A stretch of DNA of 64,000 nt. It comes from Muricoccus nepalensis. GTDB taxonomy: Bacteria > Pseudomonadota > Alphaproteobacteria > Acetobacterales > Acetobacteraceae. Below are positions 44,027-52,677 of this stretch, in pieces; the first letter of the stretch is position 1, and the number at the start of each line of letters is the position of its first letter. The notes under the pieces are model-generated. The model searched no databases, was not told where the DNA came from, and was given only the letters and a program-made list of their open reading frames with translations. Location: positions 16,876 to 80,875 of the forward strand of contig NZ_RCZP01000006.1 in NCBI RefSeq assembly GCF_006438825.1. Direction: 5' to 3'. The translations under genes were made by a program, and so were the position numbers.

Positions 44027-45694
44027 TCACCCCACCCCGGTCGGCCCGTCGAGGATGATCCGCACGCGCCGGGCCAGTTCCGCCCGGCTGTATGGCTTGT
44101 GGATGAGGTCGAACTCCGGCGCCCCGCCGTCCTGCTCGCCCACGGATTCGTCGGCGTAGCCGGTGGTCAGCAGCACCTTGATCCGCGGCCGCTGGCGCCG
44201 CGCCTCGCGCGCCAGCATCACGCCGTTCATGCCGCCCGGCATGATCAGGTCGGTGAACAGCATGTCCAGCGGCTGCCCGCCGTGGATGACCGCCATCGCC
44301 CCCTGGCCGTCATGGGCGAGGAGGACGGTGTAGCCGAACTCCTCGAGGATCGCCCGCGCCAGCTCCGCCACCTCTGGCCGGTCGTCCACCACGAGGATGG
44401 TCTCCGTCCCCGGCCGCTCCGAGGCGCGGGGCGAGGCCGGGCGCGTCGCGACCTCCTCCTCGGCGCGGGGGAAGTAGAGGTTCACGGTCGTCCCCTCGCC
44501 CGGGGCGCTGGCGATGCGGGCCGCGCCGCCCGACTGGCGCGCGAAGCCGTAGACCATCGACAGGCCGAGCCCGGTGCCGCGCCCCTCCTCCTTCGTGGTG
44601 AAGAAGGGCTCCATCACGCGGGCGAGGATCTCGGGCGGCATCCCCGTGCCGTTGTCGGCCACGCCGATCTGCACGTAGGACCCCTCCGCGAGCAGCATCC
44701 CGAGGTCCGGGTCGCCCGGCCCCACCTCGACCGAGCGGGTGAAGACCGTCACCCGCCCGTCCTGCCGCCCGGCGAGCGCGTCGCGCGCATTAATCAGCAC
44801 GTTCAGCAGCGCGACCTCGGTCTGAGTCGCGTCCACCCGGCAGTTGCCCAGCGTGGGGTCGAGCTCGAAGCGGAGCGTCACGGCGTCGCCGAGGCTCCGC
44901 GCCGCCATCTCGCGCATCCCCTCGGCGAGGGTGTTGAGGTTGACCGTCCGCCCCTCCAGCCGCTGCTTGCGCGAGAAGGCGAGGAGCTGCTGCGTCAGCG
45001 TCGCCGCGCGGTCGGCCGCGGTGCGCGCGGCGACGAGGCTGCGCCGGATGCGCCCGAAGTCGGGCTGGGGCCGCCCGAGCCCGCTGTCGATCAGGTCCAT
45101 GTAGCCGCGCATGACCTGGAGGAGGTTGTTGAAGTCGTGCGCGATGCCGCCCGTGAGCTGGCCGAGCGCCTCCATCTTCTGCGCCTGGCGCAGCGCCTCC
45201 TCGGCGTCGCGCCGGCGGCTGACGTCGAGCTGCGAGGCGAAGAAGTAGATGACGTTCCCCGCCCCATCGAGCACGGGCGAGACGAACAGCGCGTTCCAGA
45301 AAGTGGAGCCATCCTTGCGGTAGTTGAGGATGTCGGTCGCGATGTCCTGGCGCGCCTGCACCGCGCGCCGCACGTCGGCCACCGTCTCCCGGTCGGTCTC
45401 GGGCCCCTGGAGGAAGCGGCAGTTGCGCCCGACGATCTCCTCCCGCTCGTAGCCCGTCATGCGCAGGAAGGCCTGGTTGGCGAAGACGATCGGGTTGTCG
45501 TGCCGGTTGGGGTCGGTCACGATCATCGGCATCCGCGTCATCTCGACGGCGGCGAAGAACACGTCCGAATGGGTGCTGTCGACCCCGCTTCCCGCGCCGC
45601 CGCCGATGAAGGGGCGGCCGCCGCGAAGGGCCAGCTCCGGCTCCTGCGCCTGGGGGAGGTCCGCCGGCCTGTCCGGCGCGGAATCACGCGTCAT
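44027..45694 (-). CDS. LOV-domain hybrid histidine kinase (blue-light sensor candidate)
   Basis: The 555-residue soluble sensor has a PAS/LOV domain (about 45-160) with [10 protein letters not shown]; Cys at residue 92 is the photo-adduct position. A HisKA/HWE-type region with phospho-acceptor His 186 ([12 protein letters not shown]) follows, then HATPase motifs ([23 protein letters not shown]) and a C-terminal receiver with [13 protein letters not shown] at 45694 was chosen; an upstream start lacks coding similarity. No separate response regulator lies adjacent. Light sensing is inferred from the motif. Confidence 0.9.
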   Translation of the reverse strand: MTRDSAPDRPADLPQAQEPELALRGGRPFIGGGAGSGVDSTHSDVFFAAVEMTRMPMIVTDPNRHDNPIVFANQAFLRMTGYEREEIVGRNCRFLQGPETDRETVADVRRAVQARQDIATDILNYRKDGSTFWNALFVSPVLDGAGNVIYFFASQLDVSRRRDAEEALRQAQKMEALGQLTGGIAHDFNNLLQVMRGYMDLIDSGLGRPQPDFGRIRRSLVAARTAADRAATLTQQLLAFSRKQRLEGRTVNLNTLAEGMREMAARSLGDAVTLRFELDPTLGNCRVDATQTEVALLNVLINARDALAGRQDGRVTVFTRSVEVGPGDPDLGMLLAEGSYVQIGVADNGTGMPPEILARVMEPFFTTKEEGRGTGLGLSMVYGFARQSGGAARIASAPGEGTTVNLYFPRAEEEVATRPASPRASERPGTETILVVDDRPEVAELARAILEEFGYTVLLAHDGQGAMAVIHGGQPLDMLFTDLIMPGGMNGVMLAREARRQRPRIKVLLTTGYADESVGEQDGGAPEFDLIHKPYSRAELARRVRIILDGPTGVG

Positions 45695-45833
45695 ACGGTG
45701 GTGTAGGGAGACCCGGCCCCAGGATGCTGCCCGCGGGATGTGTCCCTGGCGGCCCATTCGGCAAGCCGCCCGGCCGGCCGCGCGCCGCCCGCGCGTCGAG
45801 CTGTGATCCGGGTCGGGGTCATGCGGCCGGGGC

Positions 45834-46532
45834 TCAGGCCGCCAGCGCCCGCGCGGCCCGCCCGTTCCGCACCTGCACGAGGGTGAACAGCCCGGCGGGC
45901 GGGCAGGATTCCAGCGATTCGACCTCCACCTCCGAGCCCATGAGGTCCGAGAGCGCGAAGTCGGGGTGCCAGCCCAGCACGCGCGACAGCGGCGCCATCG
46001 CGCGCTCCACCCACCAGCGCGGCCCGTCCGTCGCCGCGAAGTGGTTCACGAAGAGAAGCTGCCCGCCCGGCCGCACCACGCGCGACATCTCCGCGAAGAG
46101 CTTGCGGGCGTCGGGCACCACGCTGGCCGTGAACATCGCCACCGCGATGTCGAAGGAATCGTCGCGGAAGGCCATGTGCTCGGCGTCCATCTCGGCCAGC
46201 CCCTCGACGTGGAGCAGCCGCTCCTCCGCCACGCGCTCGCGCGCCTTCTCGAGCATCTCGCGCGAGAGGTCGACGCCGACCACCCGCTTGTCCCCGCGGT
46301 AGAGCGGCAGGGCCAGGCCGGTGCCGACCCCCACCTCCAGGACATGGGTGCCGGGCAGCCGGTTCACGGCCGCGACCGCCCGCTTGCGGCCGAAGGAGGA
46401 CACCCCCCCGAAGACGGCGTCGTAGACGCCGGCCCAGCGGCGGTAGGCGTCCCGCACCGCTCCCGCGTCCAGCACCGCGCGCTTGTGGTCGCGGGTGGGA
46501 TCAACGGTCAGGTCAGGAAGGGTCCGCGCCAT
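45834..46532 (-). CDS. Class I SAM-dependent methyltransferase (PmtA-like)
   Basis: The 232-residue enzyme has motif I in [18 protein letters not shown], the acidic loop [15 protein letters not shown] and post-motifs [16 protein letters not shown] and [12 protein letters not shown]. Length and the [13 protein letters not shown] entry helix match phosphatidylethanolamine N-methyltransferases of the Rhodobacter/PmtA type, so phosphatidylcholine synthesis is the leading guess; ubiquinone-type methyltransferase is the alternative. It is transcribed toward the LOV kinase with a 140-bp gap. Confidence 0.82.
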   Translation of the reverse strand: MARTLPDLTVDPTRDHKRAVLDAGAVRDAYRRWAGVYDAVFGGVSSFGRKRAVAAVNRLPGTHVLEVGVGTGLALPLYRGDKRVVGVDLSREMLEKARERVAEERLLHVEGLAEMDAEHMAFRDDSFDIAVAMFTASVVPDARKLFAEMSRVVRPGGQLLFVNHFAATDGPRWWVERAMAPLSRVLGWHPDFALSDLMGSEVEVESLESCPPAGLFTLVQVRNGRAARALAA

Positions 46533-46628
46533 GGGCTGTCAGGGTCCGATCGGAAGGCCGGTGGAGGGCGCTAGACCAGGGGGCGGCCCCGCGCAAGCGC
46601 GGGGACGGCCACGGCACGCCCAGGTGCT

Positions 46629-48005
46629 TCAATCCGTGGCGAGGGGGGAGGTTGCAACCCCGTCATGCGGCGCCTCCCCGGCGGGGTCTGCGGCCTCCCC
46701 GGCGGCGGCCGCCCGGCCCCCGCGGGCGCCCTTCGGACGGGCGGCCCTGGCCTTGCCGGCGCCCGCCCGGCCAGCCTGGGAGGTGGCCTCCCCGGAATCC
46801 ACGCCGGACCCCTCGCCGGGCGCCGCGCCCGGCCGGATGAGCCGCACGCGGCGGCCCTCCACGCCCAGCGCCAGCTCCCCGCCGCGCAGCGCCAGCGCGT
46901 CCTCCCCGAAGACCCGGCGCCGCCAGCCCTGCAGCACCGGCAGGTCCCCCGGCGCCTCGGCGGCCAGCCGGTCGAGATCCTCGGAACTGGCCAGCAGGCG
47001 GGGCGCCACCTGGTGCTCCTCCGCCTTGGCCGCCAGCAGCACCTTCAGCAGCGCGACGAGGGCGGGGGAGGGGGAGGCGCCGCCGCGCTCGCGCGGGGCC
47101 TCGGGCAACGCGTCCTCGGGCAGGGCCCGCGCCTCCTCGATGGCGGCAAGGAGCGAGGCGCCGGACTTGCCGCGCGCGAAGCCCTCCGTCACGCCGCGGG
47201 CGCGGGCCAGGGCGCCCGCGTCGGCCGGGGCGGTCGCGGCCACCTCGAGCAGCGATTCGTCGCGCAGCAGCCGCTGGCGCGGGATGTTCACCCGCTGCGC
47301 CTCCCGCTCCCGCCAGGCGGCGATGGCGCGCAGCGTGCCGAGGAAGCGGCGGTTGGTGGTGCGCGGGCGCAGCCGCTCCCAGGCGTTGTCGGGGTCGGTG
47401 CCGTAGGTGGCGGGGTCGGTCAGCGCCGCCATCTCCTCCCCCACCCAGTCCAGCCGCCCGTCCCGCGCCAGCCGGTCGCGGAGCGCGACGTAGACGCGGC
47501 GGAGATGCGTCACGTCGCCGGCCGCGTAGGTGATCTGCGCCGGGGAGAGCGGGCGCGCCGCCCAGTCGCTGAAGCGGTGCGCCTTGTCGATCTGCGCGCC
47601 CGCCAGCGCGCGGGCGAGGCTGTCGTAGCTCGCCTGGTCGCCGAAGCCCGCCACCATGGCCGCCACCTGGGTGTCGAACATCGGCTGCGGCGTGCGGCCG
47701 AAGCGCAGCAGGAAGATCTCCACGTCCTGCCGGCAGGCGTGGAACACCTTCACCACCTCCTCGTCCGCCAGGAGGGCGCCGAGGGGGGCGAGGTCCAGGC
47801 CGGGCGCCATGGCATCCACCACCGCCGTGTCCTGGCTGCCGCCGAGCTGGACCACGCAGAGCTCGGGCCAGTAGGTGCGTTCGCGCATGAACTCCGTGTC
47901 CACGGTCACGAAGGGCTCCTGGCGCAGCCGCCCGCAGAGCGGGACCAGCTCCTCGGTCTTGGTGATCAGGACGGGCTCGGGATCGGCGGCGGGGCGGCGG
48001 GACAT
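46629..48005 (-). CDS. rnd: Ribonuclease D with Ala-rich C-terminal tail
   Basis: The 458-residue protein has a DEDD exonuclease domain (FVTVDTEFMRERTYWPELCV, FHACRQDVEIFLLRFG, YAAGDVTHLRRVY) and an HRDC domain (TLRAIAAWREREAQRVNIPR). RNase D trims tRNA 3' ends. The last 70-80 residues form a low-complexity Ala/Gly/Arg tail (GRAAAAGEAADPAGEAP) that is absent from most relatives, so the protein is longer than the usual 380-390. Confidence 0.92.
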   Translation of the reverse strand: MSRRPAADPEPVLITKTEELVPLCGRLRQEPFVTVDTEFMRERTYWPELCVVQLGGSQDTAVVDAMAPGLDLAPLGALLADEEVVKVFHACRQDVEIFLLRFGRTPQPMFDTQVAAMVAGFGDQASYDSLARALAGAQIDKAHRFSDWAARPLSPAQITYAAGDVTHLRRVYVALRDRLARDGRLDWVGEEMAALTDPATYGTDPDNAWERLRPRTTNRRFLGTLRAIAAWREREAQRVNIPRQRLLRDESLLEVAATAPADAGALARARGVTEGFARGKSGASLLAAIEEARALPEDALPEAPRERGGASPSPALVALLKVLLAAKAEEHQVAPRLLASSEDLDRLAAEAPGDLPVLQGWRRRVFGEDALALRGGELALGVEGRRVRLIRPGAAPGEGSGVDSGEATSQAGRAGAGKARAARPKGARGGRAAAAGEAADPAGEAPHDGVATSPLATD

Positions 48006-48120
48006 GGGGCGCGGGTTTACGCGCAGAAGCCGCCCCCCACAAACCCCGCGCGCGCATCCCTCGCCCCCGCCGCGCGCCGCCCCCTCCCGTGCCCCGCCCC
48101 CGCCGTGGCAGAGAGGGGGG

Positions 48121-48762
48121 ATGGACCGCCCCCCGACCGCCCCGCCCGGCCCCGCGGCGCCCCTCGTCTACCTCGCGGGGGACATTGTCTTCCGCGCCGA
48201 CGCCCTCGCCCGGTTCGACCGCTTCCGCGCTATCTGCCGCGCCGAGGGCCTCACCGGCCTCGCCCCGCTCGACGGGCAGGAGGACGTGCAGGGCCTGCCG
48301 CCGGGCGAGGCGACGCTGATGGCCATCGTCGCCGCCGACCGCGCCCTGATGGACCGCTGCGAGGCCGGCCTCTTCTGCCTCGACCCCTTCCGCCGCGCCG
48401 CCGACATGGACCCCGGCACGGCCGTCGAGATCGGCTACATGTTCGCCCAGGGAAAGCCCCTCTTCGGCTACACCGCCGACGGCCGGGACTACCCCGCCAA
48501 GGTCGAGGCCTACATGCGCGATGCCTGGGGCGCCCCCCTCCGCCCCCGTGCGCCCCTCGCCCTCGGAGGCGCCTCCGGCGGAATGGAGGACGCGGACGGG
48601 GTGCTCGTCCACTCCGAGGGCATGGTGCAGAACGGCATGACCGAGGGCTTCATCCGGCTGTCCGGCGGCCGCGTCCTCGCCCATCCCGACCTCGACGAGG
48701 CCTTCCGCCAAGCCGCCGCAGCGCTCGCGGCCCATCTCCGGGCGGGCCGCGGCGGGGGCTGA
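48121..48762 (+). CDS. Nucleoside 2-deoxyribosyltransferase family protein
   Basis: The 213-residue protein has the N-terminal LVYLAGDIVFRADAL, a metal/catalytic region ADRALMDRCEAGLFCLDPFR and DPGTAVEIGYMFAQGKPLFG, the Asp and Glu positions of the family. Such enzymes swap purine/pyrimidine bases between deoxyribosides or hydrolyse nucleoside monophosphates. It starts just after the divergent rnd gene (115 bp between starts) and is transcribed alone. A substrate cannot be read. Confidence 0.88.
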   Translation: MDRPPTAPPGPAAPLVYLAGDIVFRADALARFDRFRAICRAEGLTGLAPLDGQEDVQGLPPGEATLMAIVAADRALMDRCEAGLFCLDPFRRAADMDPGTAVEIGYMFAQGKPLFGYTADGRDYPAKVEAYMRDAWGAPLRPRAPLALGGASGGMEDADGVLVHSEGMVQNGMTEGFIRLSGGRVLAHPDLDEAFRQAAAALAAHLRAGRGGG

Positions 48763-48880
48763 GCCGCGCCGGGCCGCGCCCATGCCAGGATCCAAGGGGG
48801 TTGTCGGGCGGTGTTACAGCTTCCGCCGGCAGCGATCAAAACGAACCCATAACCCCTTGATGGCGACGTCACGTTTTTCG

Positions 48881-48896
48881 TGGTCTGTTTCGTGCA
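48881..48896 (+). promoter_or_regulatory. Sigma-54-like promoter of PEP-CTERM gene 1
   Basis: TGGTCTGTTTCGTGCA has the sigma-54 layout GG-N10-GC (GG at 48882-48883, GC at 48894-48895) with TGG at -24 and TGCA at -12. A start about 12 nt downstream would place transcription within two nucleotides of the hairpin at 48909. Confidence 0.5.
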
Positions 48897-48908
48897 GCGC
48901 AGCGCACG

Positions 48909-48926
48909 CGGCGCAAAAACGCGCCG
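48909..48926 (+). promoter_or_regulatory. 5'-leader hairpin of PEP-CTERM gene 1
   Basis: CGGCGC-AAAAAC-GCGCCG is a perfect 6-bp stem with an A-rich loop. It begins 14 nt after the -12 GC and ends one base before the purine-rich AGGGAGA that serves as ribosome binding site for ATG 48938. The gene on the opposite strand at 50251 has the same arrangement. Confidence 0.55.
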
Positions 48927-48937
48927 AGGGAGATAAA

Positions 48938-49588
48938 ATGAACCACCTCGTGCGGGCCGCCGCCCTCGTCGCGGCCGCTTTCAGCGTCATCGCTCCAGCC
49001 AAGGCCGACTACGTCTTTTCCTTCAACCAAGTTGGCGAGCCGATCGATCGCGGCGTTGTCTTCCCCGCGCCGTCGCAGCCCCTGGCGGTTGGTGGCACCG
49101 TCGTCGTCAGCAACGCCGCGGCGGCCAACGGCTTCTCGATCTCGCTCGACCGCAACGACTTCTCTGGGCGCTACAACGCCTCGCTGTCCGGGCTCGTTGC
49201 GATCTCGCTGACCGGCGGCCTCCTGCCCGCCGGCCTCAACACCGGCGCGTTGCTCGAGCGCCCCACCCCGCCCGACTTCGGCTTCTTCAACGCCGGCCGC
49301 AACGTGGGGTTCACGCTCTCCGGCAGCGCCGCGACGGGGTTGACGGGAACCTTCAGCTACTTCGATCTCAACGTGCAAACCGACCTCACCTTCGCCGGGG
49401 ACAGCTTCACGGGGCAGTTCCGCACCGAGAACGCCCTTCTCGGCTGCTCCCGGGGCTGCACCATCGGCGGCACGGTGACGGGGGCAACGGTGCCCAGCGC
49501 GACCGCGGTGCCCGAGCCGCCGTCGCTCGCGCTGTTCGGTGCCGGCCTGCTCGGCCTGGCGGTGGTTCGCCGCCGCGCCGCGGCCTAG
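48938..49588 (+). CDS. PEP-CTERM sorted exoprotein
   Basis: The 216-residue protein has a signal peptide (MNHLVRAAALVAAAFSVIAP, ending AKA), a beta-rich, Gly/Ser/Asn-rich domain and a Cys pair in LLGCSRGCTI. The C-terminal sorting signal reads VPEPPSLALFGAGLLGLAVV followed by RRRAAA: the PEP box, a membrane helix and a basic tail. An exosortase recognises it and the protein goes to the surface or biofilm matrix (family knowledge). No exosortase is in the window. The binding site AGGGAGA lies 5 bases from ATG. Convergent with the second PEP-CTERM gene, 63 bp apart. Confidence 0.92.
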   Translation: MNHLVRAAALVAAAFSVIAPAKADYVFSFNQVGEPIDRGVVFPAPSQPLAVGGTVVVSNAAAANGFSISLDRNDFSGRYNASLSGLVAISLTGGLLPAGLNTGALLERPTPPDFGFFNAGRNVGFTLSGSAATGLTGTFSYFDLNVQTDLTFAGDSFTGQFRTENALLGCSRGCTIGGTVTGATVPSATAVPEPPSLALFGAGLLGLAVVRRRAAA

Positions 49589-49651
49589 TCGCCTCCCCGG
49601 CCCTAGCCGGGACCGCGGGAGGCAGGCATGCCCGCCTCCCGCTCTGGCCGA

Positions 49652-50251
49652 TCAGGCGGCCGTCTTGCGGCGCGCCAGCCCGAGCCCCGCCAGCCCAACG
49701 CCGAAGAGCGCCAGCGACATCGGCTCCGGCACCGGCACCGGCGTGGTAGCCGGCGGAACGTAGGGCGAGTTGCTCCAGACGCCCGTGAAAGTGCAGGGAA
49801 TGCTGCCCGAATTGCACTCGGGCCGATCGGAGAAGATCGTCCCCGAGGCCGTCCGGCCGGTGCCGCTGGCGTCCACGTTGCTCTCGGTCCCGTCGAAGTT
49901 GATGAAGGTGCGCGATATGGCGCCCGTCGCGTCGAACCCGAGCGACAGGGAGAGATTGCCGCCCGAGAAGCCGGTGGTGAAGTCGACACCCAGGATGCGC
50001 AGCGACGAGAAGCCGTTGACGTCGCCGGTCGCGGCGAAGGACGACCCGAAGCCGAGGGGGGTCTGGTAGGTGAAGGAACCCGTCGCGACCTGGGTCTCCT
50101 TGATGCTCAGCTCGGCGGTGAAGGGCAGCAGGCCGCGGTCGGGGAAGGGCGACGTCGCCTCGAGGGTGGTGAAGCTGTAGATGACGTTCGCCTTGGCGGA
50201 TCCCGTGGCGACGGCCAGGGCCAGGGCGGCGAGGGCCAGTGTTGGACGCAT
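49652..50251 (-). CDS. Second PEP-CTERM sorted exoprotein
   Basis: The 199-residue protein has a signal peptide (MRPTLALAALALAVATGSAK, then AN), a beta-rich domain starting VIYSFTTLEATSPFPDRGLL, a Cys pair in PECNSGSIPCTF, and the C-terminal sorting signal VPEPMSLALFGVGLAGLGLA followed by RRKTAA. It resembles the convergent gene at 48938 in the start of the mature domain (xYxFSF...DRG) and Cys-pair position, so the two are probably old paralogues. The ribosome binding site GGGAGAGA precedes ATG. Confidence 0.92.
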   Translation of the reverse strand: MRPTLALAALALAVATGSAKANVIYSFTTLEATSPFPDRGLLPFTAELSIKETQVATGSFTYQTPLGFGSSFAATGDVNGFSSLRILGVDFTTGFSGGNLSLSLGFDATGAISRTFINFDGTESNVDASGTGRTASGTIFSDRPECNSGSIPCTFTGVWSNSPYVPPATTPVPVPEPMSLALFGVGLAGLGLARRKTAA

Positions 50252-50266
50252 CGTTGTTGTCTCTCC

Positions 50267-50287
50267 CGCGGCCGTTTTGGTGCCGCG
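50267..50287 (-). promoter_or_regulatory. 5'-leader hairpin of PEP-CTERM gene 2
   Basis: On the minus strand CGCGGC-ACCAAAACG-GCCGCG forms a perfect 6-bp stem with an A-rich loop, followed immediately by GGAGAGA. It begins 14 nt after the -12 GC of the upstream promoter, exactly as in gene 1. Confidence 0.55.
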
Positions 50288-50300
50288 AGGGGAGGGGATG

Positions 50301-50315
50301 GCAAGGCGCAAGCCA
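50301..50315 (-). promoter_or_regulatory. Sigma-54-like promoter of PEP-CTERM gene 2
   Basis: On the minus strand TGGCTTGCGCCTTGC carries TGGC at -24 and TTGC at -12, with GG-N10-GC spacing, close to the consensus TGGCAC-N5-TTGCW. It is better matched than the corresponding site of gene 1. Confidence 0.6.
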
Positions 50316-50720
50316 ACTGGCGGACACTCGCGGAAACAAGGCACTGGACGATTGTTCCGTCGCCTGAAACGAGAGAACGGAAAGAAAGCCGACACACGGC
50401 CCCGTCGGTCAGTCGCGACCGAGCCCCCAGTTCCACTCCGCGTCGTTGCGCCCGCCCACGGCCCCGCCCTCGTCGCGCACGACGAGGATCGTCCCGTCCG
50501 GGCGCGTGACGCTGCAGGTCGAGCGCCAGCCATGACCGTCTTGCCCGGGTTCGACCGCCGGGCCATCAGGGTGCGGTGCCCGGTCCCGCGCCCGAAGACG
50601 CGTCCGGGCCCGGGTCTGGAACTCCGCGGCGTCCTGGGCCAGCTTCGCGCGGGCGAGGGGGCCGAGGGCACCGCATCCTCGGCGAGGATGACCATCTCCA
50701 AAACGGTTCTGGGGGACGCG
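50316..50720. other. Intergenic stretch with a doubtful minus-strand frame
   Basis: No gene is well supported. The minus-strand frame ending at 50409 has coding-like GC3 in its last about 40 codons (GWRSTCSVTRPDGTILVVRD, EWNWGLGRD), but its only starts (50744, 50729) overlap the start of the opposite SH3 gene. It might be the 3' end of a broken gene. Upstream parts look non-coding. Confidence 0.35.
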
Positions 50721-51443
50721 ATGCGCCATCGGATGACGCGCCATGGATTGTTGGCGGGCCTACTGCTCCTCGGCCTCGGGGGCAGCGCCGCGGCCCAGGG
50801 ATCCGCGGCCCAGGGATCCGTGGCCCAGGGATCCGTGGCCCAGAGCTCCGCAGACCGGCGGGCCTCGGCGCAGCGCGCGGCCGAGGACACGATCCGGGAG
50901 ATCCTGCCCGGCGCGGCCACCTTCCGCGCCGTCGCCCCCTTCCGCCAGGCGGCGCCCCGCGCGGTGGCGGTCTGCGGCCGGGTGCGCGTCGCGCCCGGCC
51001 CCTTCCTCCCCTTCGTGGCCGTGGTCACCTACTGGGACGACGAGAGCGAGGGCGGCACCGTTACCCCGATCCTCGCCACGACCGACGAGGGCGCCGCCCG
51101 CGTCGCCGCCGAGACCCGCACCCGCTGCCGCGAGGGCGGCGGCCCGCCCACCGGCGCCGCACCGCCCGTCCCAGGCCGCGCCGAGGAGGCCTCGCCGGAC
51201 GGCGCGGAGGCCCCGGCGCCGCGCTCCGCCCCCGGCACCGCGCGCCCGGGCGACACGGTCACGGCCCGCCTCTCCGGCACGCTGCGCAGCAGCCCGGGCG
51301 GCGGCGGGGCCGCCATCGGCACCGTGCGGGCCGGCAGCAGCGTCACCGTCCACGGCACCGCGCCCGGCGGCTGGTACCAGGTGGGCGATCCCTCCGGCCC
51401 CAGCGGCTGGGTCCATGGCAGCCGTCTGCTCGGCACCCCCTGA
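50721..51443 (+). CDS. Exported SH3-domain protein
   Basis: The 240-residue protein has a signal peptide (about residues 1-25, MRHRMTRHGLLAGLLLLGLG), a run of GSVAQ repeats, a domain with VAVCGRVRVAPGPFLPFVAV, a Pro/Ala linker and a C-terminal bacterial SH3 domain (TARLSGTLRSSPGGGGAAIG, ending GWVHGSRLLGTP). Such SH3 domains bind cell-wall peptides. ATG at 50721 has GGGGGACGCG upstream; 50688 is an alternative. The region 50790-50849 is a DNA tandem repeat. Confidence 0.83.
   Translation: MRHRMTRHGLLAGLLLLGLGGSAAAQGSAAQGSVAQGSVAQSSADRRASAQRAAEDTIREILPGAATFRAVAPFRQAAPRAVAVCGRVRVAPGPFLPFVAVVTYWDDESEGGTVTPILATTDEGAARVAAETRTRCREGGGPPTGAAPPVPGRAEEASPDGAEAPAPRSAPGTARPGDTVTARLSGTLRSSPGGGGAAIGTVRAGSSVTVHGTAPGGWYQVGDPSGPSGWVHGSRLLGTP
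50790..50849 (+). repeat. Tandem 15-bp repeat in SH3 gene (4 units)
   Basis: Four 15-bp units of the form GYGGCCCAGGGATCC, the last with two changes (AGCTCC end), encode (A/V)AQGS repeats directly after the signal peptide. Perfect repetition makes copy-number change by slippage likely. Confidence 0.9.
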
Positions 51444-51455
51444 GAGCCGGTCCGC

Positions 51456-52175
51456 CTAGAGCAGCGCCCGCAGCACGATGGGCGCGAGGATCGCGCTGAA
51501 CAGCGCGTTCAGCGCCAGCGCGATCCCCGCGAAGGTCCCGGCCACGGGGTTCACGTGGAAGGCGCGCGCCGTGCCGATGCCGTGCGCCGCCAGCCCCGCC
51601 GCGAAGCCCCGCGCCCGCATGTCCCGCAGCCCCAGCGCGTTCATCAGCGGCGTCACCGTCACCGCCCCGATCGCCCCGGTCAGCAGCACCAGCACGGCGG
51701 CCAGCGCGGGGTCGCCGCCCAGCCCCTCGGCGATGCCCATGGCCACCCCCGCCGTCACCGACTTCGGGGCCAGCGCCGCCAGCACCGGCCCCGGGATGCC
51801 GAAGGCGCGGGCGATGAGAAGCGCCGAGAGCATCGCCGCCATCGCCCCCACCACCAGCGCCGCCGCCATCGGCACGATGGCCCGCCACACCGTCCGCCGG
51901 CTGCGGTAGAGCGGCAGGGCGAGGGCCACCGTCGCCGGGCCGATCAGGAAGTGGACGAACTGCGCCCCCTCGAAATAGGTGCGGTAGGGCGTGCCGGTCA
52001 CCGCCAGCAGCCCGGCGGCGAGCGCCACCGCCATCAGCACCGTGTTGGCCAGCGGGTGCCGCCCGAGCGCCGCCGAGATCCGGTCCGCGGTCAGGTAGGC
52101 GAGCAGCGTCACCGTCAGCCAGAGGAGCGGCGTGCGGGAGAGATAGACCCAGAGGCCGAAATCCGCGTCGCTCAC
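51456..52175 (-). CDS. lrgB: LrgB/CidB-family membrane protein
   Basis: The 239-residue membrane protein starts with GTG within the lrgA stop (GTGA). It contains LALPLYRSRRTVWRAIVPMA, the LAPKSVTAGVAMGIAEGLGG motif of the family and GFAAGLAAHGIGTARAF. LrgAB-type pairs act in murein hydrolase control or in export of glycolate/pyruvate in various species. Substrate is unknown here. It is the downstream partner of lrgA. Confidence 0.93.
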   Translation of the reverse strand: MSDADFGLWVYLSRTPLLWLTVTLLAYLTADRISAALGRHPLANTVLMAVALAAGLLAVTGTPYRTYFEGAQFVHFLIGPATVALALPLYRSRRTVWRAIVPMAAALVVGAMAAMLSALLIARAFGIPGPVLAALAPKSVTAGVAMGIAEGLGGDPALAAVLVLLTGAIGAVTVTPLMNALGLRDMRARGFAAGLAAHGIGTARAFHVNPVAGTFAGIALALNALFSAILAPIVLRALL

Positions 52176-52543
52176 GCCTCGGCCTCCTGGTGCAGCAGGC
52201 GCGCGACCGCGGCGAAGGTCAGCGCCGTCGCCACCAGCCCGATCAGCGTGGAGGCCACCAGCGCCACCGCCAGCCCCACCCCGTTGGCCTGCAGCACGTC
52301 CAGCCGCCCCACCACGCCCACCCCGGCCGGGATGAACAGCAGCGAGAGGTTCCCGAGCAGCCCGTCCGCCGCCGGCGCCAGGAAGGCGTCCCCCACCGGC
52401 CGCGGCGAGGCGTCGTTGAGGAGGAGGAGGGCGAGGAGAAGGATCATCCCGAGCACCGGCCCCGGCAGGGGCAGCCCCGTCGCGTGCGCGACCGCCTCCC
52501 CGGCAAGCTGGCAGAGAAGGATGAGGGCGGCGCCGGGGATCAT
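52172..52543 (-). CDS. lrgA: LrgA/CidA-family membrane protein
   Basis: The 123-residue protein has four hydrophobic segments and the family motifs PLPGPVLGMILLLALLLLND, LGNLSLLFIPAGVGVVGRLD and a final helix ending RLLHQEAEA. LrgA/CidA are holin-like small proteins; the gene is the upstream half of the lrgAB pair and overlaps lrgB by 4 bp. The next gene (pgi) is divergent. Confidence 0.92.
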   Translation of the reverse strand: MIPGAALILLCQLAGEAVAHATGLPLPGPVLGMILLLALLLLNDASPRPVGDAFLAPAADGLLGNLSLLFIPAGVGVVGRLDVLQANGVGLAVALVASTLIGLVATALTFAAVARLLHQEAEA

Positions 52544-52677
52544 GCGCCCAGGCTAGCCAGGATCGTGCCGCCCCGGCGACCCTCCCCGACCCCACGAGCG
52601 GGTGATCCGCCCCGGGCTATCTCCCCCACCCGCCCACCCCTACCCTCGCGCCGGTGAATCGGGGGAGCGACGGCCGC

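Noticed and set aside
42164-45706. 1180-codon plus-strand open frame
   Set aside because: Antisense to the chemoreceptor and LOV kinase genes; no family motifs and Arg/Gly/His-rich shadow composition.
50790-50849. Short tandem units as a CRISPR array
   Set aside because: No spacers; the units are contiguous 15-mers coding for peptide repeats inside a gene.
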